Origin: Tubiluchus corallicola
Taxonomy: Eukaryota; Priapulida; Priapulimorpha; Priapulimorphida; Tubiluchidae
DNA: 60,000 nt
Reading direction: 5' to 3'
NCBI GenBank assembly: GCA_030141605.1
Contig: JAQGDQ010000036.1
Coordinates: forward strand, 746,001 to 806,000
The notes under the pieces are model-generated. The model saw only the letters and a list, made by a program, of their open reading frames with translations, had not been told where the DNA came from and searched no databases. Below are positions 58,601-60,000 of this stretch, piece after piece. Position numbers and translations under genes: made by a program. Within the stretch, counting starts at the first letter, position 1. The number at the start of each line of letters is the position of its first letter.

Positions 58601-59863
58601 CTTTGCTACCTTATGTTAGTTACTGTTCATTGAAATTTCTTAAACCTATGCTAAGAAAGGAGCCCACGGTTCTGTTCCGCTTACTTAAATCACTCTTCTG
58701 TCGTTTTGCTAGGATGCAGTATGAAAACAGTCTCTCTGCACAATGCCTCACTCATCTAAACGCTTATTATGTTCGATGTTGCTTAACTACTGAATGCAAT
58801 ATTTATGAGTGCTAAAAAGTATTTATTGTGACATTTCTAAGAAACTGAGACACCTTCTGGTTGGTGTCTAGCCTAGGTGGCAAGGCCACTTGTCAGGGTA
58901 ATTATAATTCGAAGCCAGATTCTGAAATCAACTGTCGTCACCTTCCATTTTAAAGTTTTAAACTGTCATGTGACACTTGAAATTTTAGTACTGTTGCCTA
59001 AGACTCAGGAAGGGTGCTGAGTAGCCAGCAATAAATGCTGTTGCAAAAATTAATACATTTTAACTTCATAGTAGCAGGCCTATGTGAACTAGATCTAGAT
59101 CTAGATCACCACAATAAACTGCATAATTATGCACAAATGCCTAGACAAACGTTGTACTGCTGCCGAATCGGCAAGTGGTTTTATTAGCAAGAGCACAATT
59201 AGAAACTGGTGCATGCATGCATGCCCCTCTCCCCAAAAAAGTAATAATTGCATTGTAATATTCGATTTAGGTGAACATTAGACTGTGAAACAGTTCTGCA
59301 ATCTTTGCTAAGAAAGAGACGAAAGGATCGAAACTTTTTTCCATTAAAAACTTGAAGAAGTAAAAATTCGTGCCCAGTCATTAGAAGTCCGCCAGTCAGC
59401 AAAGATTTTCCCTGCTTTAATGCCTAAAATAATTTGGCTTCACCCAATTTAGAGTTTAAATAAAAGAAGTAAAAAAATGGTAGTTTGTAAGTAGTGATTT
59501 TCCATTTTATTTTTCTTGTGTTTTTAACAGCCTTCCATTTTCTTTCTCTCAAAAGCAATTCTTTTGTAGAATAGTAAAAGCAAGAATTTCCATATTCAGC
59601 CATTTAACTTTATTTTTTTTATGTTTATTAGATTATAATCAGTTTCTTTCAATGTAGCGCGAATGCAAGAATCGCTGATTATAATTGACTAACATTTATA
59701 GGTACATGTACTGGTCTGAGTTATTTTTGGGAAACAGCAAAATCTACCGTAGCACTCTTAGTGGCTCACAAAGAGAACTCATAGTTGGCAGTGATGTGAA
59801 ATGGCCAGCTGGATTAGCTATAGACTGGGAAGATCGCAAACTTTACTATGCTGACCATGCCTT
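10572..59863 (+). CDS. LRP2: LRP2/megalin-type giant endocytic receptor, N-terminal ~2,671 residues (3' end beyond window)
   Basis: Fifty exon positions, all with GT/AG borders and matching phases (phase n = intron after base n of a codon), give signal peptide, 8 LDLa, EGF, Ca-EGF, propeller 1, EGF, propeller 2, EGF, 8 LDLa, EGF, Ca-EGF, then propellers 3-6 separated by single EGFs. Family knowledge: LRP1 and LRP2 are type I endocytic receptors with Ca-binding LDLa ligand clusters, propellers for acid release and NPxY sorting motifs, and both have two then four propellers in this part. Human LRP1 has 2 LDLa in cluster I; LRP2 has 7. The order here, and phrases such as [23 protein letters not shown] and YHSLRQMPG, point to LRP2. 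Cluster III onward, the membrane segment and the tail are outside the window. Introns under 1 kb not listed separately show nothing recognisable. Confidence 0.93.
10672..18605 (+). other. LRP2-like intron 1, 7,934 bp
   Basis: The longest intron in the window. I found no exon with proper cysteine spacing and phase, no RNA gene and no intact transposon. It contains many short open frames on both strands with no recognisable protein. A large first intron after the signal-peptide exon is common in animal genes and could hold enhancers, but none can be named from sequence. Confidence 0.55.
18606..18737 (+). CDS. LRP2: LRP2-like exon 2: LDLa repeat I-1
   Basis: Acceptor TCTTTTAG, donor GTAAGT, phase 1 in and out. 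Six cysteines in LDLa order with the Ca-binding end [16 protein letters not shown]. It also has the aromatic (SFLC) and W (LSWQC) core positions. Confidence 0.93.
18790..18924 (+). CDS. LRP2: LRP2-like exon 3: eight-cysteine LDLa variant I-2
   Basis: Only a 52-bp intron separates it from exon 2. It opens [16 protein letters not shown] and reaches WACDGDNDC, but then has the insert [12 protein letters not shown] before DELNC. That gives eight cysteines instead of six and lengthens the calcium loop. Phase 1 in and out, donor GTGAGT. Confidence 0.9.
18925..21701 (+). other. LRP2-like intron 3, 2,777 bp
   Basis: AT-rich non-coding sequence. No further LDLa exon, RNA gene or transposon end was recognised. 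Confidence 0.5.
21702..21824 (+). CDS. LRP2: LRP2-like exon 4: LDLa repeat I-3
   Basis: Acceptor TTCTTTTAG, donor GTAAGT, phase 1 in and out. Six cysteines, with [14 protein letters not shown] and [10 protein letters not shown], keep the acidic Ca ligands. Confidence 0.93.
22911..23039 (+). CDS. LRP2: LRP2-like exon 5: LDLa repeat I-4
   Basis: Acceptor TTTTTTCCAG, donor GTAAAT, phase 1 in and out. CDTNQFTC start and [14 protein letters not shown] end, with Lys in the usual Ser position of SDE and a slightly long tail before the last cysteine. Confidence 0.92.
23040..25271 (+). other. LRP2-like intron 5, 2,232 bp
   Basis: Non-coding, AT-rich. Short open frames on both strands have no recognisable product. 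Confidence 0.5.
25272..25391 (+). CDS. LRP2: LRP2-like exon 6: LDLa repeat I-5
   Basis: Acceptor CTTCTTTAG, donor GTAAGT, phase 1 in and out. [18 protein letters not shown] and [11 protein letters not shown]. Lys-Lys replaces the usual tryptophan position before the fourth cysteine (W-x-C), so ligand preference may differ from its neighbours. Confidence 0.9.
25725..25853 (+). CDS. LRP2: LRP2-like exon 7: LDLa repeat I-6
   Basis: Acceptor TATTTTGCAG, donor GTAAAT, phase 1 in and out. [14 protein letters not shown] and [10 protein letters not shown] form a textbook Ca-binding repeat. The same CIPNSWVCD wording occurs in vertebrate LRP2 cluster I. Confidence 0.94.
26484..26597 (+). CDS. LRP2: LRP2-like exon 8: LDLa repeat I-7, last cysteine codon split
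   Basis: Acceptor [27 protein letters not shown] and GDMSDELK. The donor GTAAGT at 26598 falls after the first base of the final cysteine codon (T|GT), one codon earlier than in the other LDLa exons. Exon 9 begins GT and completes the codon. Confidence 0.9.
26598..29679 (+). other. LRP2-like intron 8, 3,082 bp, with LINE remnant
   Basis: The largest intron after intron 1. It holds a decayed reverse-transcriptase fragment on the minus strand (separate entry), and near 28145-28230 a short direct repetition of TTCTGGGAAA-type units. The rest is featureless. Confidence 0.6.
27765..27965 (-). pseudogene. LINE reverse transcriptase fragment (motif around first catalytic Asp), decayed
   Basis: Minus strand, in two frames. 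Near 27950 there is [16 protein letters not shown], and nearer 27780-27860 a [10 protein letters not shown] … [13 protein letters not shown] stretch. This matches the LINE layout of an N-L-L helix, then a LLECL-type helix, then D-x-x-Y-x-D-F-x-K-x-F around the first catalytic aspartate. A frameshift lies between the two pieces and no downstream FADD box was found, so the copy is dead. CR1/Jockey-like by pattern. Confidence 0.65.
29680..29802 (+). CDS. LRP2: LRP2-like exon 9: LDLa repeat I-8
   Basis: Acceptor TTTTGCAG, donor GTAAGT, phase 1 in and out. It first completes the previous cysteine, then [23 protein letters not shown] and KGDDEKNC. Asn replaces the first Asp of the usual C-D-G and Asp-Asp replaces Ser-Asp, as in the divergent last cluster-I repeat of vertebrate LRP2, which likewise sits just before the EGF pair. 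Confidence 0.92.
30161..30280 (+). CDS. LRP2: LRP2-like exon 10: EGF-like repeat
   Basis: Acceptor TTGCTTTAG, donor GTAGGA, phase 1 in and out. Six cysteines ([13 protein letters not shown] … CTCQPGYHI … SCV) in EGF order without the Ca-binding D-x-N-E start. Confidence 0.92.
31000..31125 (+). CDS. LRP2: LRP2-like exon 11: calcium-binding EGF repeat
   Basis: Acceptor TTTTTGCAG, donor GTAAGT, phase 1 in and out. It starts DINEC and has [10 protein letters not shown], the Ca-binding EGF signature. It stiffens the link into propeller 1. Confidence 0.94.
31126..32930 (+). other. LRP2-like intron 11, 1,805 bp
   Basis: Non-coding. No repeat or RNA gene recognised. Confidence 0.5.
32931..33094 (+). 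CDS. LRP2: LRP2-like exon 12: propeller 1, first blade
   Basis: Acceptor TTTTTTCAG, donor GTAAAG, phase 1 in, phase 0 out. It encodes the entry strand (LIFSRRKTI) and the first YWTD-type blade, [19 protein letters not shown]. Confidence 0.92.
33731..33851 (+). CDS. LRP2: LRP2-like exon 13: propeller 1, second blade
   Basis: Acceptor TTGTTTCAG, donor GTGAAG, phase 0 in, phase 1 out. Blade core [19 protein letters not shown]; the INIDGTN-type turn at the start is NIDGTNKT, with a possible N-glycosylation site (NKT). Confidence 0.93.
33999..34098 (+). CDS. LRP2: LRP2-like exon 14: propeller 1, blade 2-3 link
   Basis: Acceptor GTAATTTAG, donor GTGAGC, phase 1 in, phase 2 out. It encodes [15 protein letters not shown] and the [10 protein letters not shown] lead-in to blade 3. 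The YWTD itself is on the next exon. Confidence 0.92.
34140..34250. repeat. TA/TATG microsatellite
   Basis: Alternating (TA)n, (TATG)n and TCTATATATA tracts directly upstream (+ strand) of the 5S-like sequence. Further (TA)n runs lie at 34319-34335 and 34477-34490, so the 5S copy is bracketed by TA repeats. Confidence 0.9.
34352..34471 (-). rRNA. 5S ribosomal RNA gene or full-length copy inside an intron
   Basis: The minus strand is exactly 120 nt, starts GCCTACGGCCAT and ends GCTGTAGGCTT. Those ends pair as a nine-base helix I with one G-U. Inside are TCTCGTCTGATCAC, CCTGGTTAGTACTTGGATGG and GGAATACCAGGTGCTG, the hallmarks of eukaryotic 5S rRNA including the box C control region. The box A region reads AGTTAGGC rather than the common AGCTAAGC, and no TTTT terminator follows within 20 nt, so it may be a dispersed copy or pseudogene. 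It lies antisense in LRP2-like intron 14 (34099-34641). Confidence 0.85.
34642..34842 (+). CDS. LRP2: LRP2-like exon 15: propeller 1, blades 3-4
   Basis: Acceptor TTTTATCAG, donor GTTAGT, phase 2 in and out. Contains [11 protein letters not shown] (Cys at the T position of YWTD) and [12 protein letters not shown]. Confidence 0.92.
35022..35236 (+). CDS. LRP2: LRP2-like exon 16: propeller 1, closing blade
   Basis: Acceptor GACTTTCTAG, donor GTTAGT, phase 2 in, phase 1 out. [18 protein letters not shown] is followed by [10 protein letters not shown], the exit phrase recalled for LRP2 propeller 1 (YHSLRQP). Confidence 0.94.
35355..35501 (+). CDS. LRP2: LRP2-like exon 17: EGF-like repeat after propeller 1
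   Basis: Acceptor TGTTGCAG, donor GTAAGT, phase 1 in and out. [17 protein letters not shown] start; the long loop between the third and fourth cysteines is like the one in vertebrate LRP2 at this place. Confidence 0.94.
35659..35871 (+). CDS. LRP2: LRP2-like exon 18: propeller 2, first blade
   Basis: Acceptor TGTTACAG, donor GTAATT, phase 1 in and out. [15 protein letters not shown] entry strand, then [19 protein letters not shown] and HPDGTG. Confidence 0.93.
36254..36449 (+). CDS. LRP2: LRP2-like exon 19: propeller 2, second blade
   Basis: Acceptor ATTTTTAG, donor GTATGA, phase 1 in, phase 2 out. [20 protein letters not shown] and the [12 protein letters not shown] blade-3 lead-in. Confidence 0.94.
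36628..36878 (+). CDS. LRP2: LRP2-like exon 20: propeller 2, blades 3-4
   Basis: Acceptor AATTTTAG, donor GTATAT, phase 2 in, phase 1 out. [30 protein letters not shown] and [13 protein letters not shown], then the HPFSLVVYK entry to the last blade. Confidence 0.94.
37111..37257 (+). CDS. LRP2: LRP2-like exon 21: propeller 2, closing blade
   Basis: Acceptor TTTTGTAG, donor GTAAGT, phase 1 in and out. [17 protein letters not shown], matching the FFTDWRLGAI wording recalled from vertebrate LRP2 propeller 2, then the exit strand. Confidence 0.93.
37440..37724 (+). CDS. LRP2: LRP2-like exon 22: EGF repeat fused with LDLa repeat II-1
   Basis: Acceptor ACTTATAG, donor GTGAGT, phase 1 in and out. 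One 285-bp exon carries both an EGF ([15 protein letters not shown] … CGCPTGM) and the first LDLa of cluster II ([13 protein letters not shown] … [12 protein letters not shown]). Elsewhere in this gene the modules sit on separate exons, so an intron was lost or never gained here. Confidence 0.94.
37725..39453 (+). other. LRP2-like intron 22, 1,729 bp, with DNA transposon
   Basis: More than half is the 985-bp Tc1/mariner-type element at 38355-39339. The flanks show no other feature. Confidence 0.7.
38355..39339. mobile_element. Non-autonomous Tc1/mariner-superfamily element (pogo/Tigger-like ends), 985 bp
   Basis: The left end is CAGTAAGTCCTCGCTTAAC. The right end, read on the minus strand, is GAGTAAGTCTTCTCTTAAT. 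The ends share AGTAAGTC-TC-CTTAA. TA dinucleotides flank both ends (38353-38354 and 39340-39341), the expected target duplication of Tc1/mariner/pogo elements. No transposase frame remains. The wording of the ends (CAGTAAGTCCTC-CTTAAC) is reminiscent of Tigger-type terminal repeats, from memory. Confidence 0.8.
39454..39570 (+). CDS. LRP2: LRP2-like exon 23: LDLa repeat II-2
   Basis: Acceptor GCATTTCAG, donor GTAAGT, phase 1 in and out. [14 protein letters not shown] and [12 protein letters not shown]; the usual tryptophan before the fourth cysteine is replaced (QSSVC). Confidence 0.93.
39869..39988 (+). CDS. LRP2: LRP2-like exon 24: LDLa repeat II-3
   Basis: Acceptor CATTTTAG, donor GTAAGT, phase 1 in and out. 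[18 protein letters not shown] and [13 protein letters not shown]. Confidence 0.93.
40121..40220 (+). CDS. LRP2: LRP2-like exon 25: LDLa repeat II-4, first part
   Basis: Acceptor GTGGTTTAG, donor GTGAGG, phase 1 in, phase 2 out. [18 protein letters not shown] and NDCYDK. The exon stops inside the Ser codon of the S-D-E calcium motif, so this repeat, unlike its neighbours, is split between two exons. Confidence 0.93.
40379..40515 (+). CDS. LRP2: LRP2-like exon 26: end of LDLa II-4 plus LDLa II-5
   Basis: Acceptor GTTTACAG, donor GTAAGT, phase 2 in, phase 1 out. It starts with DEKKC of repeat 4, then a full repeat 5: [30 protein letters not shown]. Confidence 0.93.
40516..41929 (+). other. LRP2-like intron 26, 1,414 bp, with inverted repeats
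   Basis: A near-perfect hairpin around 41323-41377 (AGCAGAATCTTA … TAAGATTCTGCT) and a wider inverted pair (41460-41488 against 41583-41613, core CTAATGTC-GACA) suggest small palindromic elements. No gene. Confidence 0.6.
41460..41613. repeat. Possible miniature inverted-repeat element, about 150 bp
   Basis: The left arm GGCTAATGTCAGACAATGAG matches the minus-strand reading of the right arm, GCCTAATGTCGGACAGTTGG, continuing into GCTTCAG on both. No convincing target duplication was found, so boundaries are approximate. Confidence 0.45.
41930..42055 (+). CDS. LRP2: LRP2-like exon 27: LDLa repeat II-6
   Basis: Acceptor TACATTAG, donor GTAAGT, phase 1 in and out. [18 protein letters not shown] and [12 protein letters not shown] (Glu in place of Ser in S-D-E). 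Confidence 0.93.
42599..42705. repeat. Short tandem duplication, unit about 51 bp
   Basis: TTAATGTTTATTAT…TTTAATAAGA followed by TAATGCG occurs twice, starting near 42601 and 42652, inside LRP2-like intron 27 (42056-42926). Otherwise that intron is featureless. Confidence 0.7.
42927..43052 (+). CDS. LRP2: LRP2-like exon 28: LDLa repeat II-7
   Basis: Acceptor TTTTATAG, donor GTCAGT (less common +3 base), phase 1 in and out. [29 protein letters not shown] and a long spacer before the last cysteine. Confidence 0.93.
43217..43345 (+). CDS. LRP2: LRP2-like exon 29: LDLa repeat II-8
   Basis: Acceptor TTTTTTAG, donor GTGAGT, phase 1 in and out. [18 protein letters not shown] and [13 protein letters not shown]; Asn precedes the fifth cysteine and Leu replaces Ser in S-D-E. 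As in cluster I, the last repeat before the EGF pair is the least canonical. Confidence 0.92.
43442..43564 (+). CDS. LRP2: LRP2-like exon 30: EGF-like repeat
   Basis: The preceding intron is only 96 bp. Acceptor TTATTGCAG, donor GTATGT, phase 1 in and out. Cysteines in EGF order ([14 protein letters not shown] … CVCPEGQSL), no Ca motif. Confidence 0.92.
43736..43861 (+). CDS. LRP2: LRP2-like exon 31: calcium-binding EGF repeat
   Basis: Acceptor CTTTTGCAG, donor GTAAGT, phase 1 in and out. [15 protein letters not shown] and [15 protein letters not shown] carry the Ca-binding EGF motif. Confidence 0.95.
43981..44186 (+). CDS. LRP2: LRP2-like exon 32: propeller 3, first blade
   Basis: Acceptor TCACTGTAG, donor GTCAGT, phase 1 in, phase 0 out. 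[15 protein letters not shown] entry strand, [19 protein letters not shown] and a YINGTG turn. Confidence 0.94.
44562..44746 (+). CDS. LRP2: LRP2-like exon 33: propeller 3, second blade
   Basis: Acceptor TTTTAAAG, donor GTATGT, phase 0 in, phase 2 out. [19 protein letters not shown] and [12 protein letters not shown]. Confidence 0.94.
45079..45307 (+). CDS. LRP2: LRP2-like exon 34: propeller 3, blades 3-4
   Basis: Acceptor GTTTTTAG, donor GTATGA, phase 2 in, phase 0 out. [40 protein letters not shown]. Highly conserved wording for the family. Confidence 0.94.
45308..46507 (+). other. LRP2-like intron 34, 1,200 bp, with CCGAAC-rich ends
   Basis: CCGAA/CCGAACC words recur at 45400-45515 and again at 46056-46160 with AT-rich sequence between. 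This looks like the subterminal repeats of a decayed DNA transposon, but exact ends and target duplication could not be found. Confidence 0.4.
46508..46685 (+). CDS. LRP2: LRP2-like exon 35: propeller 3, closing blade
   Basis: Acceptor TATTGTAG, donor GTAAGA, phase 0 in, phase 1 out. [18 protein letters not shown] and the exit [18 protein letters not shown] adds two cysteines outside EGF/LDLa modules, plausibly a local disulfide. Confidence 0.93.
47406..47534 (+). CDS. LRP2: LRP2-like exon 36: EGF-like repeat between propellers 3 and 4
   Basis: Acceptor TTTTATAG, donor GTAAAC, phase 1 in and out. [17 protein letters not shown] and CVCPVGM. The usual NGGC of inter-propeller EGFs is replaced by NEPC. 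Confidence 0.93.
48092..48291 (+). CDS. LRP2: LRP2-like exon 37: propeller 4, first blade
   Basis: Acceptor TTTCATCAG, donor GTAAGT, phase 1 in, phase 0 out. [16 protein letters not shown] entry strand, [17 protein letters not shown] and a final QIP. Confidence 0.92.
48292..49573 (+). other. LRP2-like intron 37 region, 1,282 bp
   Basis: Non-coding apart from the candidate microexon at 48943-48966. No repeat recognised. Confidence 0.5.
48943..48966 (+). CDS. LRP2: LRP2-like candidate 24-nt microexon (acidic, phase 0)
   Basis: Lies between exons 37 and 38, both phase 0 at this side. Acceptor AATTATAG, donor GTAATC, 24 nt encoding DDEEAPYL. Inclusion keeps the frame and would add an acidic loop between the strands of propeller 4; skipping also keeps the frame. 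The acceptor and donor are only moderate, so this could be chance. Confidence 0.45.
49574..49860 (+). CDS. LRP2: LRP2-like exon 38: propeller 4, second blade
   Basis: Acceptor TTATTGTAG, donor GTAAAC, phase 0 in, phase 2 out. [11 protein letters not shown], a Gly-rich loop (IIGGGDRLG), then [19 protein letters not shown] (VAN replaces WTD) and [12 protein letters not shown]. Confidence 0.92.
50255..50429 (+). CDS. LRP2: LRP2-like exon 39: propeller 4, blades 3-4
   Basis: Acceptor GTTTTCAG, donor GTAGGT, phase 2 in, phase 0 out. [16 protein letters not shown] and [16 protein letters not shown]; the fourth blade's YWTD has become YYTM. Confidence 0.92.
50986..51217 (+). CDS. LRP2: LRP2-like exon 40: propeller 4, closing blade
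   Basis: Acceptor TTTTATAG, donor GTAAGG, phase 0 in, phase 1 out. [19 protein letters not shown], with AAD in place of WTD, and a long, highly charged exit loop ([14 protein letters not shown]). Confidence 0.9.
51528..51656 (+). CDS. LRP2: LRP2-like exon 41: EGF-like repeat between propellers 4 and 5
   Basis: Acceptor TTGTTTCAG, donor GTAAGT, phase 1 in and out. [19 protein letters not shown] and CICATGYTL. Confidence 0.94.
51826..51930 (+). CDS. LRP2: LRP2-like exon 42: propeller 5, entry strand
   Basis: Acceptor ACTGTTTAG, donor GTATAT, phase 1 in and out. [17 protein letters not shown], the edge strand that closes the propeller, with the PIGGTQ turn. Confidence 0.9.
52225..52410 (+). 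CDS. LRP2: LRP2-like exon 43: propeller 5, first blade
   Basis: Acceptor CTGTTCAG, donor GTATGT, phase 1 in and out. [20 protein letters not shown] (Cys in the YWTD position) and [10 protein letters not shown], which continues on the next exon as GNVYFTNA. Confidence 0.93.
52796..53103 (+). CDS. LRP2: LRP2-like exon 44: propeller 5, blades 2-4
   Basis: Acceptor TTTCGTAG, donor GTATTC, phase 1 in, phase 0 out. [30 protein letters not shown] and [11 protein letters not shown]. The GN-YFTNA and DYGQ-PKI phrases are those recalled for vertebrate LRP2. Open frame upstream in the intron is not part of the exon. Confidence 0.94.
53369..53594 (+). CDS. LRP2: LRP2-like exon 45: propeller 5, closing blade
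   Basis: Acceptor TATTCTTAG, donor GTAAAT, phase 0 in, phase 1 out. [20 protein letters not shown] and [15 protein letters not shown] are nearly the wording of vertebrate LRP2 at the same place ([22 protein letters not shown]). This is the strongest LRP2-versus-LRP1 evidence in the window. Confidence 0.95.
54123..54245 (+). CDS. LRP2: LRP2-like exon 46: EGF-like repeat between propellers 5 and 6
   Basis: Acceptor TTTTTACAG, donor GTAAGC, phase 1 in and out. [20 protein letters not shown] and CGCVVGKL, equivalent to the NGGCSHLCFALPG repeat of LRP2. Confidence 0.95.
54420..54590. mobile_element. Miniature inverted-repeat element, 171 bp
   Basis: Left end CAGTCAAATTAGAAAATTCG; right end read on the minus strand CAGTCAAAAATTTCGAATTC. 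TTCGAA/ATTCGAAT words recur in both arms. CAG ends and palindromic subterminal words suggest a hAT-type MITE, but the flanking 8-mers do not match well, so the target duplication has decayed or the ends are slightly off. Confidence 0.65.
54999..55560 (-). pseudogene. LINE (CR1/Jockey-like) reverse transcriptase C-terminal fragment, decayed
   Basis: The minus strand reads, in order: [16 protein letters not shown] near 55560; LLGIKLQNN near 55515; [13 protein letters not shown]; then, after a stop and frame change, [51 protein letters not shown] and [16 protein letters not shown]. This is the classic LINE thumb order: INGE, K-LG, W--HI, LKR-G, Y---RPVLEYA, IE-IQ---, I-G-D. Stops and frame breaks show it is not active. 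Confidence 0.85.
55664..55819 (+). CDS. LRP2: LRP2-like exon 47: propeller 6, first blade
   Basis: Acceptor CTGTATAG, donor GTAAGT, phase 1 in and out. [20 protein letters not shown] and [14 protein letters not shown]. The first blade ends on the following alternative exon. Confidence 0.94.
56444..56563 (+). CDS. LRP2: LRP2-like exon 48A: propeller 6, first of two alternative exons
   Basis: Acceptor GCTTTTACAG, donor GTATGT, 120 nt, phase 1 in and out. Encodes [13 protein letters not shown], then [19 protein letters not shown] and RSNQT. It completes blade 1 and makes the link to blade 2. Only 28 nt separate its donor from the acceptor of copy 48B. Confidence 0.9.
56592..56714 (+). CDS. LRP2: LRP2-like exon 48B: propeller 6, second alternative exon
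   Basis: Acceptor TCTTTTACAG, donor GTATGT, 123 nt, phase 1 in and out. [14 protein letters not shown], then [19 protein letters not shown] and KSNQT. About 20 of the last 26 residues match 48A, while the first dozen differ. The GTATGTATTG donor region is identical in both, so exon and donor were duplicated together. Confidence 0.9.
57676..57859 (+). CDS. LRP2: LRP2-like exon 49: propeller 6, second blade
   Basis: Acceptor GTTAATTAG, donor GTATGA, phase 1 in, phase 2 out. [20 protein letters not shown] and [13 protein letters not shown], the latter matching KPRAIVLDPCQG recalled from LRP2. Confidence 0.94.
57860..59701 (+). other. LRP2-like intron 49, 1,842 bp
   Basis: Non-coding. Contains a short AGATCT tandem (near 59091-59107) and a GCAT run near 59211-59222. 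No gene or transposon ends recognised. Confidence 0.5.
59702..59863 (+). CDS. LRP2: LRP2-like exon 50: propeller 6, blades 3-4 (last exon in window)
   Basis: Acceptor CATTTATAG, donor GTAAGT, phase 2 in and out. [39 protein letters not shown]. The donor shows that the gene continues past 60000. The closing blade, the next EGF and LDLa cluster III are expected next. Confidence 0.94.
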
Positions 59864-60000
59864 GTAAGTTTTACATTTCTTTATTTTTTGACGATGTTTG
59901 GTGATATTTAATCGACTATCACAGCTAAAGTTATTCTACTGTGATTTACAGTGGATACAGCTCAAGGGGTTTTGCAAACCGTATGCAAATTCTTTCATTA

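Noticed and set aside
10572-59863. Assigning the receptor to LRP1 rather than LRP2
   Set aside because: Cluster I has eight LDLa repeats (LRP1 has two) and the propeller 5 exit wording follows LRP2. A search is still needed to exclude an unsplit ancestral LRP1/LRP2-type gene.
1-60000. CRISPR arrays, operons, tRNA genes, prophage or other prokaryote-type systems
   Set aside because: None seen; the repeats present are microsatellites or transposon ends and both genes are spliced animal genes.

Overview
This is a piece of an intron-rich, AT-rich animal (metazoan) nuclear genome. Both genes found lie on the + strand. No prokaryotic, organellar or CRISPR-like structure was seen. The large mosaic receptor (LDL-receptor class A, EGF and YWTD modules) fixes the kingdom as animal. 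The species cannot be named. Many introns, non-autonomous DNA transposons, LINE remnants and an intronic 5S rRNA copy suggest an invertebrate, but that is only a lean.

Region 1 (1-4965, with a possible 3' UTR to about 8.7 kb) is the 3' part of a La-related protein 4 (LARP4/LARP4B-type) gene: eight exons, 526 residues and a stop. It carries the conserved SSFPPLPG / AEDVFESRI block and an LSYAQMVQRA block. The C-terminus is highly charged and contains five perfect-period 11-residue repeats. The La module lies upstream of the window. One intron holds an 824-bp hAT-type non-autonomous element with a clean 8-bp target duplication, and an older ~180-bp tandem duplication.

Region 2 (about 4966-10571) has no gene: probable long 3' UTR, a tetranucleotide microsatellite island, a decayed LINE tail on the minus strand, then the putative promoter of the next gene.

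Region 3 (10572 to beyond 60000) is the 5' half to two thirds of a giant endocytic receptor of the LRP2/megalin type. I place 50 exon positions (one with two alternative copies) plus one candidate 24-nt microexon. All have GT/AG borders and all are phase-consistent, giving about 2,671 codons before the window ends. Order: signal peptide; 8 LDLa repeats; EGF; Ca-binding EGF; propeller 1; EGF; propeller 2; EGF; 8 LDLa repeats; EGF; Ca-binding EGF; propeller 3; EGF; propeller 4; EGF; propeller 5; EGF; propeller 6 (cut by the window end). This 2 + 4 propeller spacing is that of LRP1/LRP2. The sequence of propellers 5-6 is closest, from memory, to vertebrate LRP2. The later LDLa clusters, the transmembrane segment and the NPxY tail must lie beyond the window.

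Most notable: a tandem pair of alternative exons in propeller 6 separated by only 28 nt (almost certainly mutually exclusive); a candidate acidic microexon in propeller 4; an eight-cysteine LDLa variant; an intron that appears to have slid into a structural cysteine codon; a full-length 120-nt 5S rRNA sequence antisense inside an intron; and two DNA transposons defined to the base by inverted ends and target duplications.
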